Positions 55,060 to 64,000 of a stretch of DNA of 64,000 nt are shown piece after piece. Every line of letters starts with the position of its first letter. Position 1 is the stretch's first letter. The position numbers and the translations under genes are program-made. This DNA is from Aureliella helgolandensis. GTDB lineage: Bacteria > Planctomycetota > Planctomycetia > Pirellulales > Pirellulaceae. The stretch covers positions 3,162,001 through 3,226,000 of the forward strand of contig NZ_CP036298.1 in assembly GCF_007752135.1 (NCBI RefSeq). The letters are read 5' to 3'. Under the pieces are notes generated by a model. The model saw only the letters and a program-made list of their open reading frames with translations, did not search any database and had not been told where the DNA came from.

Positions 55060-58000
55060 ACCAGTCTGCCTTGTGTCTCGATGATGCTGAAGTGGAAGAA
55101 TTGCTCAGCGGTGAAATGGCGTTGGAAAGAACCTCCGAGTTGGAACAACATCTCACAGCTTGCATCGACTGCCGCGAAAAGCTTGAGCATCAAGTGGGCG
55201 ATGAAGGATGGTGGTGTGATACTCAATCTTCACTACGAACGGGAATGCTTTCGGAGCGACCGAGCGGAACCGATGAAGATTCGCCCGAGCGGTTGCTGGA
55301 ACTGCTCGGCCCCACTGACGACCCGAATATGCTGGGCCGGATCGGTGCCTATGAAATCATCGGGCTGCTGGGGCAAGGCGGCATGGGCGCGGTGTTCAAA
55401 GGATTCGATCGATCGCTCAATAGGTTCGTGGCCATCAAAATGTTGCTGCCTCATTTGGCGGCCTCTGGCGCGGCGCGAAAGCGTTTCGCTCGCGAAGGCC
55501 AGGCGGTGGCCGCAGTTGTCGACGATCACGTGATGGCGATACACTGTGTCGACGAGTGGCAAGGCGTTCCGTATCTGGTGATGACGTATTCGCGAGGCGT
55601 CTCGTTGCAGCGGCGGCTTCAGGAGAACGGGCCGCTGGAGGTTCGTGAGATCTTGCGAATCGGGATGCAAGCCGCCAAGGGACTCGCTGCAGCCCATTCC
55701 CAAGGGATCGTGCATCGCGACATCAAACCAGCCAACTTCTTTCTCGATGACAATGTTGAACGAGTGCAGTTGATGGATTTCGGATTGGCTCGCGCCGTCG
55801 ACGACGCCAGCTTGACCCGGTCCGGCACGCTCGCAGGCACACCACAGTACATGTCGCCCGAACAAGCCCGCGCCGAAACGGTGGATCATCGCAGCGACTT
55901 GTTCAGTTTGGGCAGTGTTCTGTACGCAATGTGCGTCGGGCACGCCCCGTTCCGAGCCGACACCAGCTATGGCGTGCTGCGGCTGATCACTGACACGGAA
56001 CCACGTCCAATTCGCGAGAGCAACGCCGAAATCCCCGAATGGCTTTGCATGACTATCGAAAAGCTAATGTCGAAACAACCGAGTGAGCGATTCGCTTCAG
56101 CAGCAGAAGTTGCTGAAGTGCTAGAGGATTGCCTCGCGCACACGCAGCACCCAACAACAACGCCGTTGCCTAAATCTGTCGTCGCCCTTTCGCCCCAGCG
56201 AGCAAGCCGTCCGCCGTGGCTGAAGTTCATTGCAGCCGCAGCCGCAGCCGCGTTCATTTTCATCGGCTTCGCTGGTGTCATCCTCTTAGAGATGGAAAAA
56301 GGCACCATTCGTATCGAAAGCAATTCAACAGTGGATGTCCCGATTCGGATCATTCAAGGCGAGACGATCGCTCGAGAAATGACGGTCTCGCAGGAAGGAG
56401 CTACGACGCGATTGCGTGCAGGCACTTACAGAATCGAGGTCGATGGCAAGAGCACCCATTTGGAAATCTCAGGCGATCGCGTGACACTGAAGCGACGCGA
56501 AACGTGGCTAGCGAAGATTGATGTCCGATCGGAGCGTGAACGATCTGCCACTGAGGCATCGCGTCCATCAGATGAACAGACTGCTACCGCAATAGAAGCC
56601 GAAACGGTGTCCGACACCCTAGTTCCGGACGTGGAATTGCCCAGCGACACACAAGTTCACGTTGTCGGTTGCTATGGACCCGTCAACCACCAGCCCATTG
56701 AGGTGTTCGTGAAATCAACCGGGAAGCCGATGGTCGTGGTGCTCTGTTGTTATAGCGTGGCAAATTGGAATTGGAGCGTGGATCCAGAAGCGGATGTGCG
56801 TGGCGTGATTCTGTCCGGTTACAACATTCAGCAGTTTTCGCATACGGCTCCAAAGAAGAGCGTTCCAACGATCATCAATACCTATTCTCCTGTTTGGAAA
56901 GACATCACAAACTCTGAAAAAGAAGAACGTTCCAAGAAGTGTTTTTACGTCGATTCGCCTCTCGAGGAGAAGGACTTCCAACGGATGCTTGACCGTGTAG
57001 CCGAGGTGACTGGACGAAACGTGACTTCTTTCCAAACAATTCCAGAGGCTAAAGAGTTCGTCATCGACGGAAAGCGTGGACTAGAAGAACTGGAGATTGC
57101 GAAACGTTGGCTCGCGTTTGCAACAGGCCAAGACAAGAATTCTGAACGGTTTCGCATTATCGATTACAAGCTGCGGGAACTACTAGTCGAAAGAGAACTC
57201 CCGACTCCAACGAGGCAGCTTGCCGAAAAAATGGACGCCTTGAACATTCCGCGGCTTGTCGACGGGACAGGTGGAATCGCCGGGGACTCTACAAAGATCT
57301 CTGCGCGCCGAGGTCCAGATGCACACCCGCCAAAGCCAAACACGCCAACGCCGTGGGCTGATTTTTGCACTGAAGATCCCAGCTTCGATGGTAGTGCGGA
57401 AGTCGCGGCACTATCAAGCCTGAACGCAGAATTCCGTGTAATGGAAGCGGCGTATCGCAAGGCTCGCGACGAGGCTGAAGACGATTCCGAGGTCAATCGT
57501 ATCAGAAAGGAGCTGGACCCTCGCGCGATCATGCCCGCGAAATATCTGGCCTTTGAAGAAAAACAACGCGGCACCCATTCCGGTTTGAAGGCACTCAGGA
57601 CAGTCGCTAGGATGGCCAAGGGTGAGTTCGACCCGGCTACCAATGCCCACAAAGCACTTGTCGAAGCCCGTCGCCGACTGACCACGCATTATCTCGACCA
57701 TCATGGCTTGGAATCGATCGCTGAATTGTTTGACAGACTGCCATTCTACATCGTAGAAGCAGACGGGTTCCGGCAAACGCTCGCTGACAAGAGCCCTCAT
57801 CGCGAAACGAGGGCCAAAGCCATGCTTGCTCAGATTGTCCAGGGCAAGGATCTGCTAATTTATGAATCTGAGCTGCCAGGCGTGCTAGGAAAGATGGTGA
57901 TCGATGAGGAGGATTCACCTCAGTTCAACGAGAGATTGCGGAATTTCCGGAAGAAGCTTGAGAACATGGACTTCAAGCAGTTGCGTGCCGATCTGAATGA

Positions 58001-59309
58001 AAAACTGAAGCGATTGGCGGATTCGTATTCCGATGTCATCGTCGAAAACTACGGCACCGCGGGTGTGGCGGCACAAAGATTGGGGCACGCGATCAACAAA
58101 GTCATCGTTGGTGCCGACGCTCCGGAAATAACGGCAACCGATATCAACGGAAAAGGATTTCGACTCAGCAAACTGCGTGGAAAGGTCGTCGTATTGCTCT
58201 TTGCCGAACATGAGGACGACTACAAAGAAATGTATGGTCCACTCCGGCAGCTCGTCGCGAAGTACGATTGGGCTCCCGTCGAGTTCGTCGGCATCATGAG
58301 CAACTCCGACCCTGCGAATCTACTCGCCGCATCCGAACGCGGCGATTTGCCCTGGAGAGTAATCGCGCAGCCGCTGCACAACGCCCCACTGCAACTCGAC
58401 TGGGGCATTGAACGGGATTGCCCTGTCTATATCGTCGACAAACAGGGCATCCTGCAACGGCAACTGCACATGCCGTATTACGGTGACGGCGGATACGACG
58501 CTCACGAAGTCGACGACAAAATCGCGGAACTGCTGAAGAATCCCTACTATGGCCCCTCCGCCGCGCCCGCGATTAACGCATCGCCGAGTCCGGCACTCTC
58601 TCCCGCACCCTTCAAGCGATCCGACACAAAACGACTCGATCAAAGTCACGCGACACCCGAGACGCTCATGAAACGCTATGCGGAATGTCAAATGAAAGGC
58701 GATGTTGTTGGATGCCTTGACTGCTACTCCGACGAAGTCATCAATGGGTTTGCGGCTTCCTATTTGATGACCGCCATGATCATGCACGGGGCTATCTTTC
58801 CGGGAAGCCCGAACGATGAAGATCGAAAGCTTGCCCCCGAGCAGCAAAGGTTCCGAGATGAATTGGAGAAACTGTTGAAAGAAGCAACGATCGAGAATCC
58901 GCCAGCGATCGCATCGACGGCCCTATTGCAAGCAGCCGAGGCCTATTTCAGTGACAATGATTCAGTGAAACGCGGTGCGATCACGAATGATCAAGCGACG
59001 CTCATCGCCACTTCACCAACCATGCTGAAGGACCCGCGTCAATTTGTGAAAGACTTTGCATTGTGGTCAGAGGCGAGTGAAGACGAGCAAAGCAAGAAGC
59101 CGCTTCCGAAGAACCGAAAATACCGTATCCAGTACGACGGCGACTCGGTTTGGTCTGTCAGAGTCGATGATAACAGCAGGATGGGACTGAAACGCATCGG
59201 CGATACTTGGTTGATACATGAGCCGTGGAGTGAAGCGCCAAAAGCTGGCGATCCAGTCGGTGGATCGGTCCGCAATAGGGATCTTAACTTGCCGGCCAAA
59301 GAAAATTGA
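55056..59309 (+). CDS. Giant Ser/Thr kinase with zinc-finger N-terminus and redoxin-like C-terminus
   Basis: Protein of 1417 residues. N-terminal anti-sigma-type zinc finger (H32-C36-C39 in QHLTACIDC). Kinase domain at about 100-365: glycine loop LLGQGGMGAVFKG, VAIK with Lys128, IVHRDIKPANF, DFGLA, GTPQYMSPEQA. One membrane helix near 390-410 (AAAAAAAFIFIGFAGVILL). Outside part: a beta-rich domain (EMEKGTIRIESNSTVDVPI), a domain starting VHVVGCYGPVNHQPIEVFV, a helical middle, and a redoxin-like domain at about 1020-1160 (APEITATDINGKGFRLSKLR, GKVVVLLFAEHEDDY) without a CxxC. The final part is a SnoaL-like or unknown region. Co-translated with the sigma factor. A membrane sensor kinase fused to its extracellular sensor is the likely reading. 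Confidence 0.88.
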   Translation: MNQSALCLDDAEVEELLSGEMALERTSELEQHLTACIDCREKLEHQVGDEGWWCDTQSSLRTGMLSERPSGTDEDSPERLLELLGPTDDPNMLGRIGAYEIIGLLGQGGMGAVFKGFDRSLNRFVAIKMLLPHLAASGAARKRFAREGQAVAAVVDDHVMAIHCVDEWQGVPYLVMTYSRGVSLQRRLQENGPLEVREILRIGMQAAKGLAAAHSQGIVHRDIKPANFFLDDNVERVQLMDFGLARAVDDASLTRSGTLAGTPQYMSPEQARAETVDHRSDLFSLGSVLYAMCVGHAPFRADTSYGVLRLITDTEPRPIRESNAEIPEWLCMTIEKLMSKQPSERFASAAEVAEVLEDCLAHTQHPTTTPLPKSVVALSPQRASRPPWLKFIAAAAAAAFIFIGFAGVILLEMEKGTIRIESNSTVDVPIRIIQGETIAREMTVSQEGATTRLRAGTYRIEVDGKSTHLEISGDRVTLKRRETWLAKIDVRSERERSATEASRPSDEQTATAIEAETVSDTLVPDVELPSDTQVHVVGCYGPVNHQPIEVFVKSTGKPMVVVLCCYSVANWNWSVDPEADVRGVILSGYNIQQFSHTAPKKSVPTIINTYSPVWKDITNSEKEERSKKCFYVDSPLEEKDFQRMLDRVAEVTGRNVTSFQTIPEAKEFVIDGKRGLEELEIAKRWLAFATGQDKNSERFRIIDYKLRELLVERELPTPTRQLAEKMDALNIPRLVDGTGGIAGDSTKISARRGPDAHPPKPNTPTPWADFCTEDPSFDGSAEVAALSSLNAEFRVMEAAYRKARDEAEDDSEVNRIRKELDPRAIMPAKYLAFEEKQRGTHSGLKALRTVARMAKGEFDPATNAHKALVEARRRLTTHYLDHHGLESIAELFDRLPFYIVEADGFRQTLADKSPHRETRAKAMLAQIVQGKDLLIYESELPGVLGKMVIDEEDSPQFNERLRNFRKKLENMDFKQLRADLNEKLKRLADSYSDVIVENYGTAGVAAQRLGHAINKVIVGADAPEITATDINGKGFRLSKLRGKVVVLLFAEHEDDYKEMYGPLRQLVAKYDWAPVEFVGIMSNSDPANLLAASERGDLPWRVIAQPLHNAPLQLDWGIERDCPVYIVDKQGILQRQLHMPYYGDGGYDAHEVDDKIAELLKNPYYGPSAAPAINASPSPALSPAPFKRSDTKRLDQSHATPETLMKRYAECQMKGDVVGCLDCYSDEVINGFAASYLMTAMIMHGAIFPGSPNDEDRKLAPEQQRFRDELEKLLKEATIENPPAIASTALLQAAEAYFSDNDSVKRGAITNDQATLIATSPTMLKDPRQFVKDFALWSEASEDEQSKKPLPKNRKYRIQYDGDSVWSVRVDDNSRMGLKRIGDTWLIHEPWSEAPKAGDPVGGSVRNRDLNLPAKEN

Positions 59310-59461
59310 TGAACACACAAATCACAAGGCGGAAGGTAACCCCAGAGATGTTAATTCGCCGCGGTAAGCATGGATTTGCGATCCCGTCACAACCAGTCAT
59401 GGGATCTGTAAGTCCAGCTGAGCCACCTTTTCGATGCTTGCAGCGATCTGGCCAACTCACA

Positions 59462-59596
59462 AAGGAGGGCGTGTCCGAGGACGTCCTAAGCGACGAAGAG
59501 ATAAACATTGGCCTGGCGCGCGAACTATTATGAGTGTTGGCCTATAAGCAACCGAGCTGACAAGTGGCCGCAATTTCACTCAACTGGCAGGACGCA
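59462..59596 (+). repeat. 135-bp direct repeat, copy B
   Basis: Near-identical partner of 53165-53299, 6.3 kb away in the same orientation. It ends at GGACGCA like copy A and then runs into a different sequence (TAACCGCGC). It lies between the kinase gene and a recombinase N-terminal fragment. Confidence 0.9.
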
Positions 59597-59662
59597 TAAC
59601 CGCGCTGCCGGTCAGAACGGATTGGTCAATAAAGCGATCGCCAGCGGTGTTGGAGACCAACG

Positions 59663-59856
59663 ATGCCGACGACACTTGAATCTGTAGTAACGAAGTGCCT
59701 TCGCACGGGTAGACCGGCACAACGAACCCGCGAGGAATACAGCACGACCCTCCGCAAGTGGTCACGGTGGAGCGGAGTGGTGCCGCTTGAACGTCTTGGT
59801 AGGAAGGAGATCCGAGAGTTTCTTGATTGGGTTCACCAAGACGCTGCATCGCGTGA
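59663..59856 (+). pseudogene. N-terminal (core-binding) fragment of a tyrosine recombinase
   Basis: MPTTLESVVTKCLRTGRPAQ, then RTREEYSTTLRKWSRWSG, VPLERLGRKEIREFLDWVHQ is the SAM-like DNA-binding domain of the same planctomycete recombinase family whose catalytic half lies at 53273. Family sequence stops near codon 62; beyond that the frame only mirrors the opposite kinase gene, whose 3' end it overlaps. ATG at 59663. Truncated. Confidence 0.75.
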
Positions 59857-62800
59857 GGAGGTTCGGGAAAGTCTTTTCAGATGCGCGGCTGCGTCCACCA
59901 AATCCGGCGTTCCAAAGCCCTCCGTGAACGTACCGTAAATGGTGGAGAGTGCAGCTTGGCCATCGGCGAAGCGCCCCTGTCGTTCGTAGAAGCGAGCGAG
60001 GCTCAGCGTGGCCCTCAGCTCGAGGGTCTTTGCCTGTTGTCGGCGGGCGATCGCGATGGCCTCACCATAGCAAGCTTCTGCCTCAGCCGACTTCTGTATA
60101 TCTTGTGATAGTAGGAATTCGCCCTTGAGCCGATATATTTCTGGTTCGAAAATACAGATACCAGTCGCCGCAACGACAGTCATCGCATCTTCGAGCGCGA
60201 CAAGTCCTTCTGTTAGGTTTTGACACTTGCCATGCGCGTCGGCCAGTAAGGTTAGGGAGTAAGAACGCCAGTGAGCCCGCGTGCTGCCCCCGGTAGCGAA
60301 TCCCTTCTGGATGAGTGCGATTCCTTCCTCGCCATGTCCGAGTTCAGCGATCGCCCAGCCTTGCAGAACCAATCCCCCCGCCAAATAGTACGGCAGGCCC
60401 TGATCGGCGGCCAACTTCTGGAGCGCTTCTGCTAGTGCGAGAGTCTCGGATGCATTCCGAAGGTATTGGTGGACCATTGCGACCGACAGCTGAGTGTGGG
60501 CCAAGCTCGTCGGATGCCCCAAGTCACTGGCAAGCGCGATGGCCTGCTGCCCAAGCTGTAAAGCCTGTTCAGGATACCCAAGCATCCAGCGAGCTTTGGC
60601 ACTGTAGCTCAGACAGCATACGCACGGGTCATGACCGCCGTAAAAAAAAGCTTGTTTATGATGGATTTGGCGGTCATAACCAGCGATGGCCTGCTCCAAA
60701 TGGGTCTGTGCCGCTTCCCAATTCCCGACCAAACCGTAGGTCGGCCCGAGTGCGTGATGCGCCTGCAGAAGTAACCCTGGGTCTCTTATGCGTTGGGCCA
60801 AGTTGAGCAAGTGCGCTCCTTGCTCTATTCCCGTCCATATCTCTCCACGAGCGATGTGGAAGAGGAAGAGTCCCCACAAAGCCGGGAATAGCTCGGACGA
60901 CTCTCCCAACTCACGGCAAAGTTCTTGCGCGCGGGTGTATGCCAACTCGACCTCAGACGCCGTCCAGTCGTTGGTCGCGAACAATGCGGAGCCTAAAGTG
61001 ATCTGCAGCGCGAGCTCTTGGTGAGCCCGCTCGGGCGTATCGGGCAATGCCGAAAGCACTTCGATCCCACGGCGCGCGAGGATGACGGTTTCGTGGTTGG
61101 CGTAGACGCGGGCCGCGTTCTGTGCCGCTATCAAGAAATACTTCGCAGCGCCTTTGATGTCGCGAGCCTCCTTCAGCAGCATTGCTAGGACCCCGGCCAA
61201 CTCGACACTATTATCGCCGTAATACGCACAAAGCGCTTGCGCCACCGCGCCATTGAGAGATGCACGGCGGGTTGGTTGTAACGAGTCATACAACACGTTC
61301 TGATAGAGCACATGAACGAAGCAGTATTGAACTGTCAACGTCCGATCGGGAAACTCCAGTTCGCCAACTCTCCGTACGAAAGCATGAACTCGATTGAGTT
61401 CGCCTAATCTGTCCTCCACCTCTGCCGGATCTCGCCCCAGGACCTTTGCAACTACCGCCGAATCGAACTCGTAACCTTGTACGCTGGCTGCCACCAACAG
61501 GCGACGATCGTCGCCACCCAGTTGATCAATCTTTCGCTGAATCATACCTCGCACCGATTCGGGAAGTTCTCGACGGAGGTCGGGGACCGATTGCCGCAGT
61601 ATCCAACGCTCTTGCTCCTGAGCGAGCACCTGCCGGTCGCGTAGGTAGCGCAAAAGGTCGACCATGAACAGAGGACTCCCTTCGGTCCGGGCGTGAACCA
61701 TGTCCGCAAATTCGTTCGGGAAGTCGTGATTGGGAAACTCGAGCGATAGATACTGATCCAGGTCGGATCGCGGCAAAAACTCCAATGCCAGTTCTCGGCA
61801 AACGCCGCGTGCTTGCAAGTCCAACTTAACGGGACCAAACAGGTGCTTAGTGAGCGCCAAATCCGTTGGGCGGTAGGTAAGCACAAACAAAATGCTCATG
61901 GCATCGCACTTGCCGGCCAAGTACGCAAGTAGATCGACAGTCGAGGGATCGGCCCAATGCAGATCGTCAATGAATATGAGCAGCGGTCGTTGTCGCGCCA
62001 TTTCTCGTAAACAGGTCGCTAGTTCACGCTTCAGACGTTGCTGGGAAGCAGCTCTCGACTCAGCAATGCGTTGCTCCAGTGGCAGTTCGTTCGCGGCGGT
62101 AGATGCCACTTGCTCGTACCAGTTGGGCGCGGCCGATTTCATCAGCTGGGCCGCCGTCTCGGCGTATTCGCCATGTAGCAAGCTCTCCAAGGCTTCTAGA
62201 AATGGCAGGTATGCCTCTGTACCGGCGAGTCGCTCGGAACAGCGCCCTCGAGCCAAAGCATAGGGATAGTTCGTGGCTGACAGCTCACTCAGAAAGTCGT
62301 CGATCAAGGTAGTCTTTCCAATGCCTGGCTCGCCGGTCACACATAAAACGCATCCTTGACCGGACGCCGCCTCCACGAATGCTCGCTCCATTTCCTGAAG
62401 CTCTTTCTGTCGACCCACGGTACGACGTTTGAGGCCGGGCAATGGCGGACTGGTGTTCCAATGCAGTCGCAGTGTAGCCTGATCCTCCTGTATACTATTC
62501 GAAAGTATACGGCGCAGTTCCGCAGCAAAGTCAGCGGCGGAAGTTTGACGGTCGTGCTGTCGTTTCGCCAGTGCTTTGAGACACACCCGTTCCAGTTCGG
62601 GCGGGATGTCGTCAATTAACTGTCTGGGAGGCTGCGGCTCGTCATCACGCACTTGACGTAATAGTTCATAAGTGTTCCTCGCCCTGAACGGAAGTTGGCC
62701 GGTGAGCATCTCATATAGCACCACTCCCAGACTATAGATGTCAGTGCGGCCGTCGATACGGTGAGCAGCGCCCGATGCCTGCTCAGGGGACATGTACGAC

Positions 62801-63510
62801 GGCGTTCCGGCTACAACGCCTCTCGAGCTGCTACTATCCTGTGATTCATCGAGGGCAAGCCCAAAGTCTACAAGGACCGGCGTGGTGTCGCTATTGAGTA
62901 GGATGTTAGCAGGCTTTATGTCTCGGTGGACGATGAGCCGAGCATGTGCGTGAGCTAGCGCATCCGCTACGGCGGCTGCGATGGCAGCTGCATCCGACCA
63001 GGTCGGACGCCTGACTCCAAGCCACTGACCTAGGTCAGAACCCTCGATATAGTCGGAGACAATAAAGAGTTGTCCTTGATGAACACCAACGTCGTGGACC
63101 GCCACTATGCCAGGGTGACGCAGTTGGGCCAGCCGCCTCGCTTCCTGTAAAGCAAAATTGTGTTGGACTTCAATCGGTCGGGCTTGGGCATGCAACAGTT
63201 TAATGGCGACGTGCCGGTCAAGCTCAGTATCGTGCCCGAGATAGACAACCCCGAAGCCGCCAACACCCAAGCGAGAGCGGAGCTGATAACGGCCAAAGGC
63301 CGCAGGAAGAACTAAACTAGGCTGTGGAGGTGCAGTTGAGTAGACCGTAGGAAACGTGCCAACTCCCGGAAGCAGAGCTCTTATCTGTTCATCGACCAGC
63401 TGAAACTCCTGCCATCGCTGCCGGACTTCCGGCAGCAGCTCGGGGCAATCGCGGCAAACCACCTCCGGCGTGTTCCCCGAGTTGAGCAGCTCTTCGAGCA
63501 GTCGATGCAC
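59833..63510 (-). CDS. Ser/Thr kinase - AAA ATPase - TPR regulator (PknK-like layout)
   Basis: Protein of 1225 residues, soluble. Kinase domain at about 73-340: RLGVGGFGVVYLGHD, VAIK with Lys104, LIVHRDIKPANILL, VDFGLA, GTPSYMSPEQA. An AAA-type NTPase follows at about 365-620: VGRQKELQEMERAF, Walker A CVTGEPGIGKTTLID, Walker B PLLIFIDDLHWADPS. A long TPR-like helical region fills about 780-1190. The layout resembles PknK and AAA_16 signalling kinases. The last residues overlap the recombinase fragment on the other strand. The first called codon is GTG 63510, but a strong AAGGAGG lies 21 bases upstream, so the true start is uncertain. It follows a sigma gene with a 14-base gap. Confidence 0.9.
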   Translation of the reverse strand: MHRLLEELLNSGNTPEVVCRDCPELLPEVRQRWQEFQLVDEQIRALLPGVGTFPTVYSTAPPQPSLVLPAAFGRYQLRSRLGVGGFGVVYLGHDTELDRHVAIKLLHAQARPIEVQHNFALQEARRLAQLRHPGIVAVHDVGVHQGQLFIVSDYIEGSDLGQWLGVRRPTWSDAAAIAAAVADALAHAHARLIVHRDIKPANILLNSDTTPVLVDFGLALDESQDSSSSRGVVAGTPSYMSPEQASGAAHRIDGRTDIYSLGVVLYEMLTGQLPFRARNTYELLRQVRDDEPQPPRQLIDDIPPELERVCLKALAKRQHDRQTSAADFAAELRRILSNSIQEDQATLRLHWNTSPPLPGLKRRTVGRQKELQEMERAFVEAASGQGCVLCVTGEPGIGKTTLIDDFLSELSATNYPYALARGRCSERLAGTEAYLPFLEALESLLHGEYAETAAQLMKSAAPNWYEQVASTAANELPLEQRIAESRAASQQRLKRELATCLREMARQRPLLIFIDDLHWADPSTVDLLAYLAGKCDAMSILFVLTYRPTDLALTKHLFGPVKLDLQARGVCRELALEFLPRSDLDQYLSLEFPNHDFPNEFADMVHARTEGSPLFMVDLLRYLRDRQVLAQEQERWILRQSVPDLRRELPESVRGMIQRKIDQLGGDDRRLLVAASVQGYEFDSAVVAKVLGRDPAEVEDRLGELNRVHAFVRRVGELEFPDRTLTVQYCFVHVLYQNVLYDSLQPTRRASLNGAVAQALCAYYGDNSVELAGVLAMLLKEARDIKGAAKYFLIAAQNAARVYANHETVILARRGIEVLSALPDTPERAHQELALQITLGSALFATNDWTASEVELAYTRAQELCRELGESSELFPALWGLFLFHIARGEIWTGIEQGAHLLNLAQRIRDPGLLLQAHHALGPTYGLVGNWEAAQTHLEQAIAGYDRQIHHKQAFFYGGHDPCVCCLSYSAKARWMLGYPEQALQLGQQAIALASDLGHPTSLAHTQLSVAMVHQYLRNASETLALAEALQKLAADQGLPYYLAGGLVLQGWAIAELGHGEEGIALIQKGFATGGSTRAHWRSYSLTLLADAHGKCQNLTEGLVALEDAMTVVAATGICIFEPEIYRLKGEFLLSQDIQKSAEAEACYGEAIAIARRQQAKTLELRATLSLARFYERQGRFADGQAALSTIYGTFTEGFGTPDLVDAAAHLKRLSRTSSRDAASW

Positions 63511-63524
63511 ATGGGGGTCGATGG

Positions 63525-64000
63525 TTACGAACCTCCTTGTAGAAAAGAGGGCGTATCTCCCGACGCTGGAAGTTCTTCAGTTTGATCGGGCGGAGCGAGG
63601 TCCATGAGCCGCTCAGCAAGTAGAATCCGGGCTCGATTCAATCGACGCTGCACCGTTTTCTCGGATACTCCTATCAGCATTGCCGTCTCGGCATGGGTCA
63701 GTGCTTGAATACCGACGAGCTCGAACACCTCCCGCTCATTTTCGGGGAGCCCTTCAATTGCCGCCAAGATACGCAGTCCATCAGGGCTGAGGCCGGACGC
63801 GGAACTGGCAGGGACGGCCACAATGCCAGCGTCCGATAGGCCTACGGCTCTCGGGCTTTCATCCAGTCTGCGCGCCAGGTCATTGAGTTGCCAGCGAATG
63901 TGTTGGTTCGCCAGAGCAAAAAATCGCCGAACGGTTGGGGGGCGGGTCTTTTGCAAGGCGTCGATCAGCCCGGCAGTGACACCTCCCAGCAGCTCATCTG
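63525..64000 (-). CDS. ECF sigma factor (5' end beyond window)
   Basis: Open minus-strand frame entering from the window edge: DELLGGVTAGLIDALQKTRP, VRRFFALANQHIRWQLNDLA (region 2), and region 4 with LPENEREVFELVGIQALTHA, ETAMLIGVSEKTVQRRLNRA. The C-terminus is EELPASGDTPSFLQGGS. About 158 residues are visible; the start is outside. Its stop lies 14 bases before the kinase-AAA-TPR gene, again a sigma/kinase pair like that at 54-59 kb, but on the opposite strand. Confidence 0.88.
   Translation of the reverse strand, partial: DELLGGVTAGLIDALQKTRPPTVRRFFALANQHIRWQLNDLARRLDESPRAVGLSDAGIVAVPASSASGLSPDGLRILAAIEGLPENEREVFELVGIQALTHAETAMLIGVSEKTVQRRLNRARILLAERLMDLAPPDQTEELPASGDTPSFLQGGS

Noticed and set aside
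59857-59938. Continuation of the recombinase N-terminal frame
   Set aside because: This part only mirrors the kinase C-terminus on the other strand and does not match recombinases.

Overview
The window looks like chromosomal DNA of a marine planctomycete, probably Pirellulaceae (Rhodopirellula-like). The evidence is the gene families: a DUF1559 prepilin-like protein, planctomycete cytochrome c/DUF1549/DUF1553 and DUF1501 proteins, FecR-LamG proteins beside ECF sigma factors, several sulfatases, sigma-factor/Ser-Thr-kinase pairs, and planctomycete-type tyrosine recombinases. The assignment rests on family recognition only; no database search was possible.

Layout. 1-2.7 kb: a ZIP metal transporter (cut by the window edge), a divergent Cys/His-rich secreted protein and a His-rich DUF1559 protein, suggesting metal handling. 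3.0-4.4 kb: tRNA-Arg(TCT) with a terminator, a hexanucleotide microsatellite and the C-terminal remnant of a BREX BrxL (Lon-like) protein. 4.9-7.6 kb: an Rrf2 regulator with a putative self-operator, an overlapping methyltransferase and a lipoprotein with two methyltransferase domains. 7.7-15.4 kb: a decayed region holding a broken kinase-like gene, a tyrosine recombinase pseudogene, an ECF sigma/membrane protein pair, an intact IS256-family element that seems to have landed in the signal-peptide region of a serine hydrolase gene, and a second IS256 fragment. 15.8-16.8 kb: a very GC-rich orphan gene behind a tandem repeat, with a convergent small ORF.

17.9-27.5 kb is a co-directional polysaccharide-degradation locus: ECF sigma, FecR-LamG protein, sulfatase, GH16 glycanase, cytochrome c/DUF1549/DUF1553 protein and DUF1501 protein. 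The sulfatase plus GH16 pairing points to a sulfated galactan-like substrate (inference). A short REP-like repeat occurs three times here, twice inside coding sequence.

28.0-45.7 kb is a minus-strand accessory block: porin remnants and an intact OprB-type porin; a fusion of a DUF1254/DUF1214 region to a pentameric ligand-gated ion channel (the most unusual gene of the window); a frameshifted and an intact sulfatase; a HAD phosphatase; CsrA; more DUF1254 proteins; an HlyD/DUF3302 membrane-fusion pair; and small unknown proteins. Much of it shows duplication and decay.

46.3-52.9 kb: a MalT-like LuxR regulator and a very large secreted protein with carboxypeptidase-regulatory-like segments and a C-terminal thioredoxin domain. 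53.2-59.9 kb: an ECF sigma/giant Ser-Thr kinase module lying between a recombinase C-terminal half and a recombinase N-terminal half, with a 135-bp near-identical direct repeat at each side. 59.8-64.0 kb: on the minus strand, a partial ECF sigma gene followed by a kinase-AAA-TPR protein.
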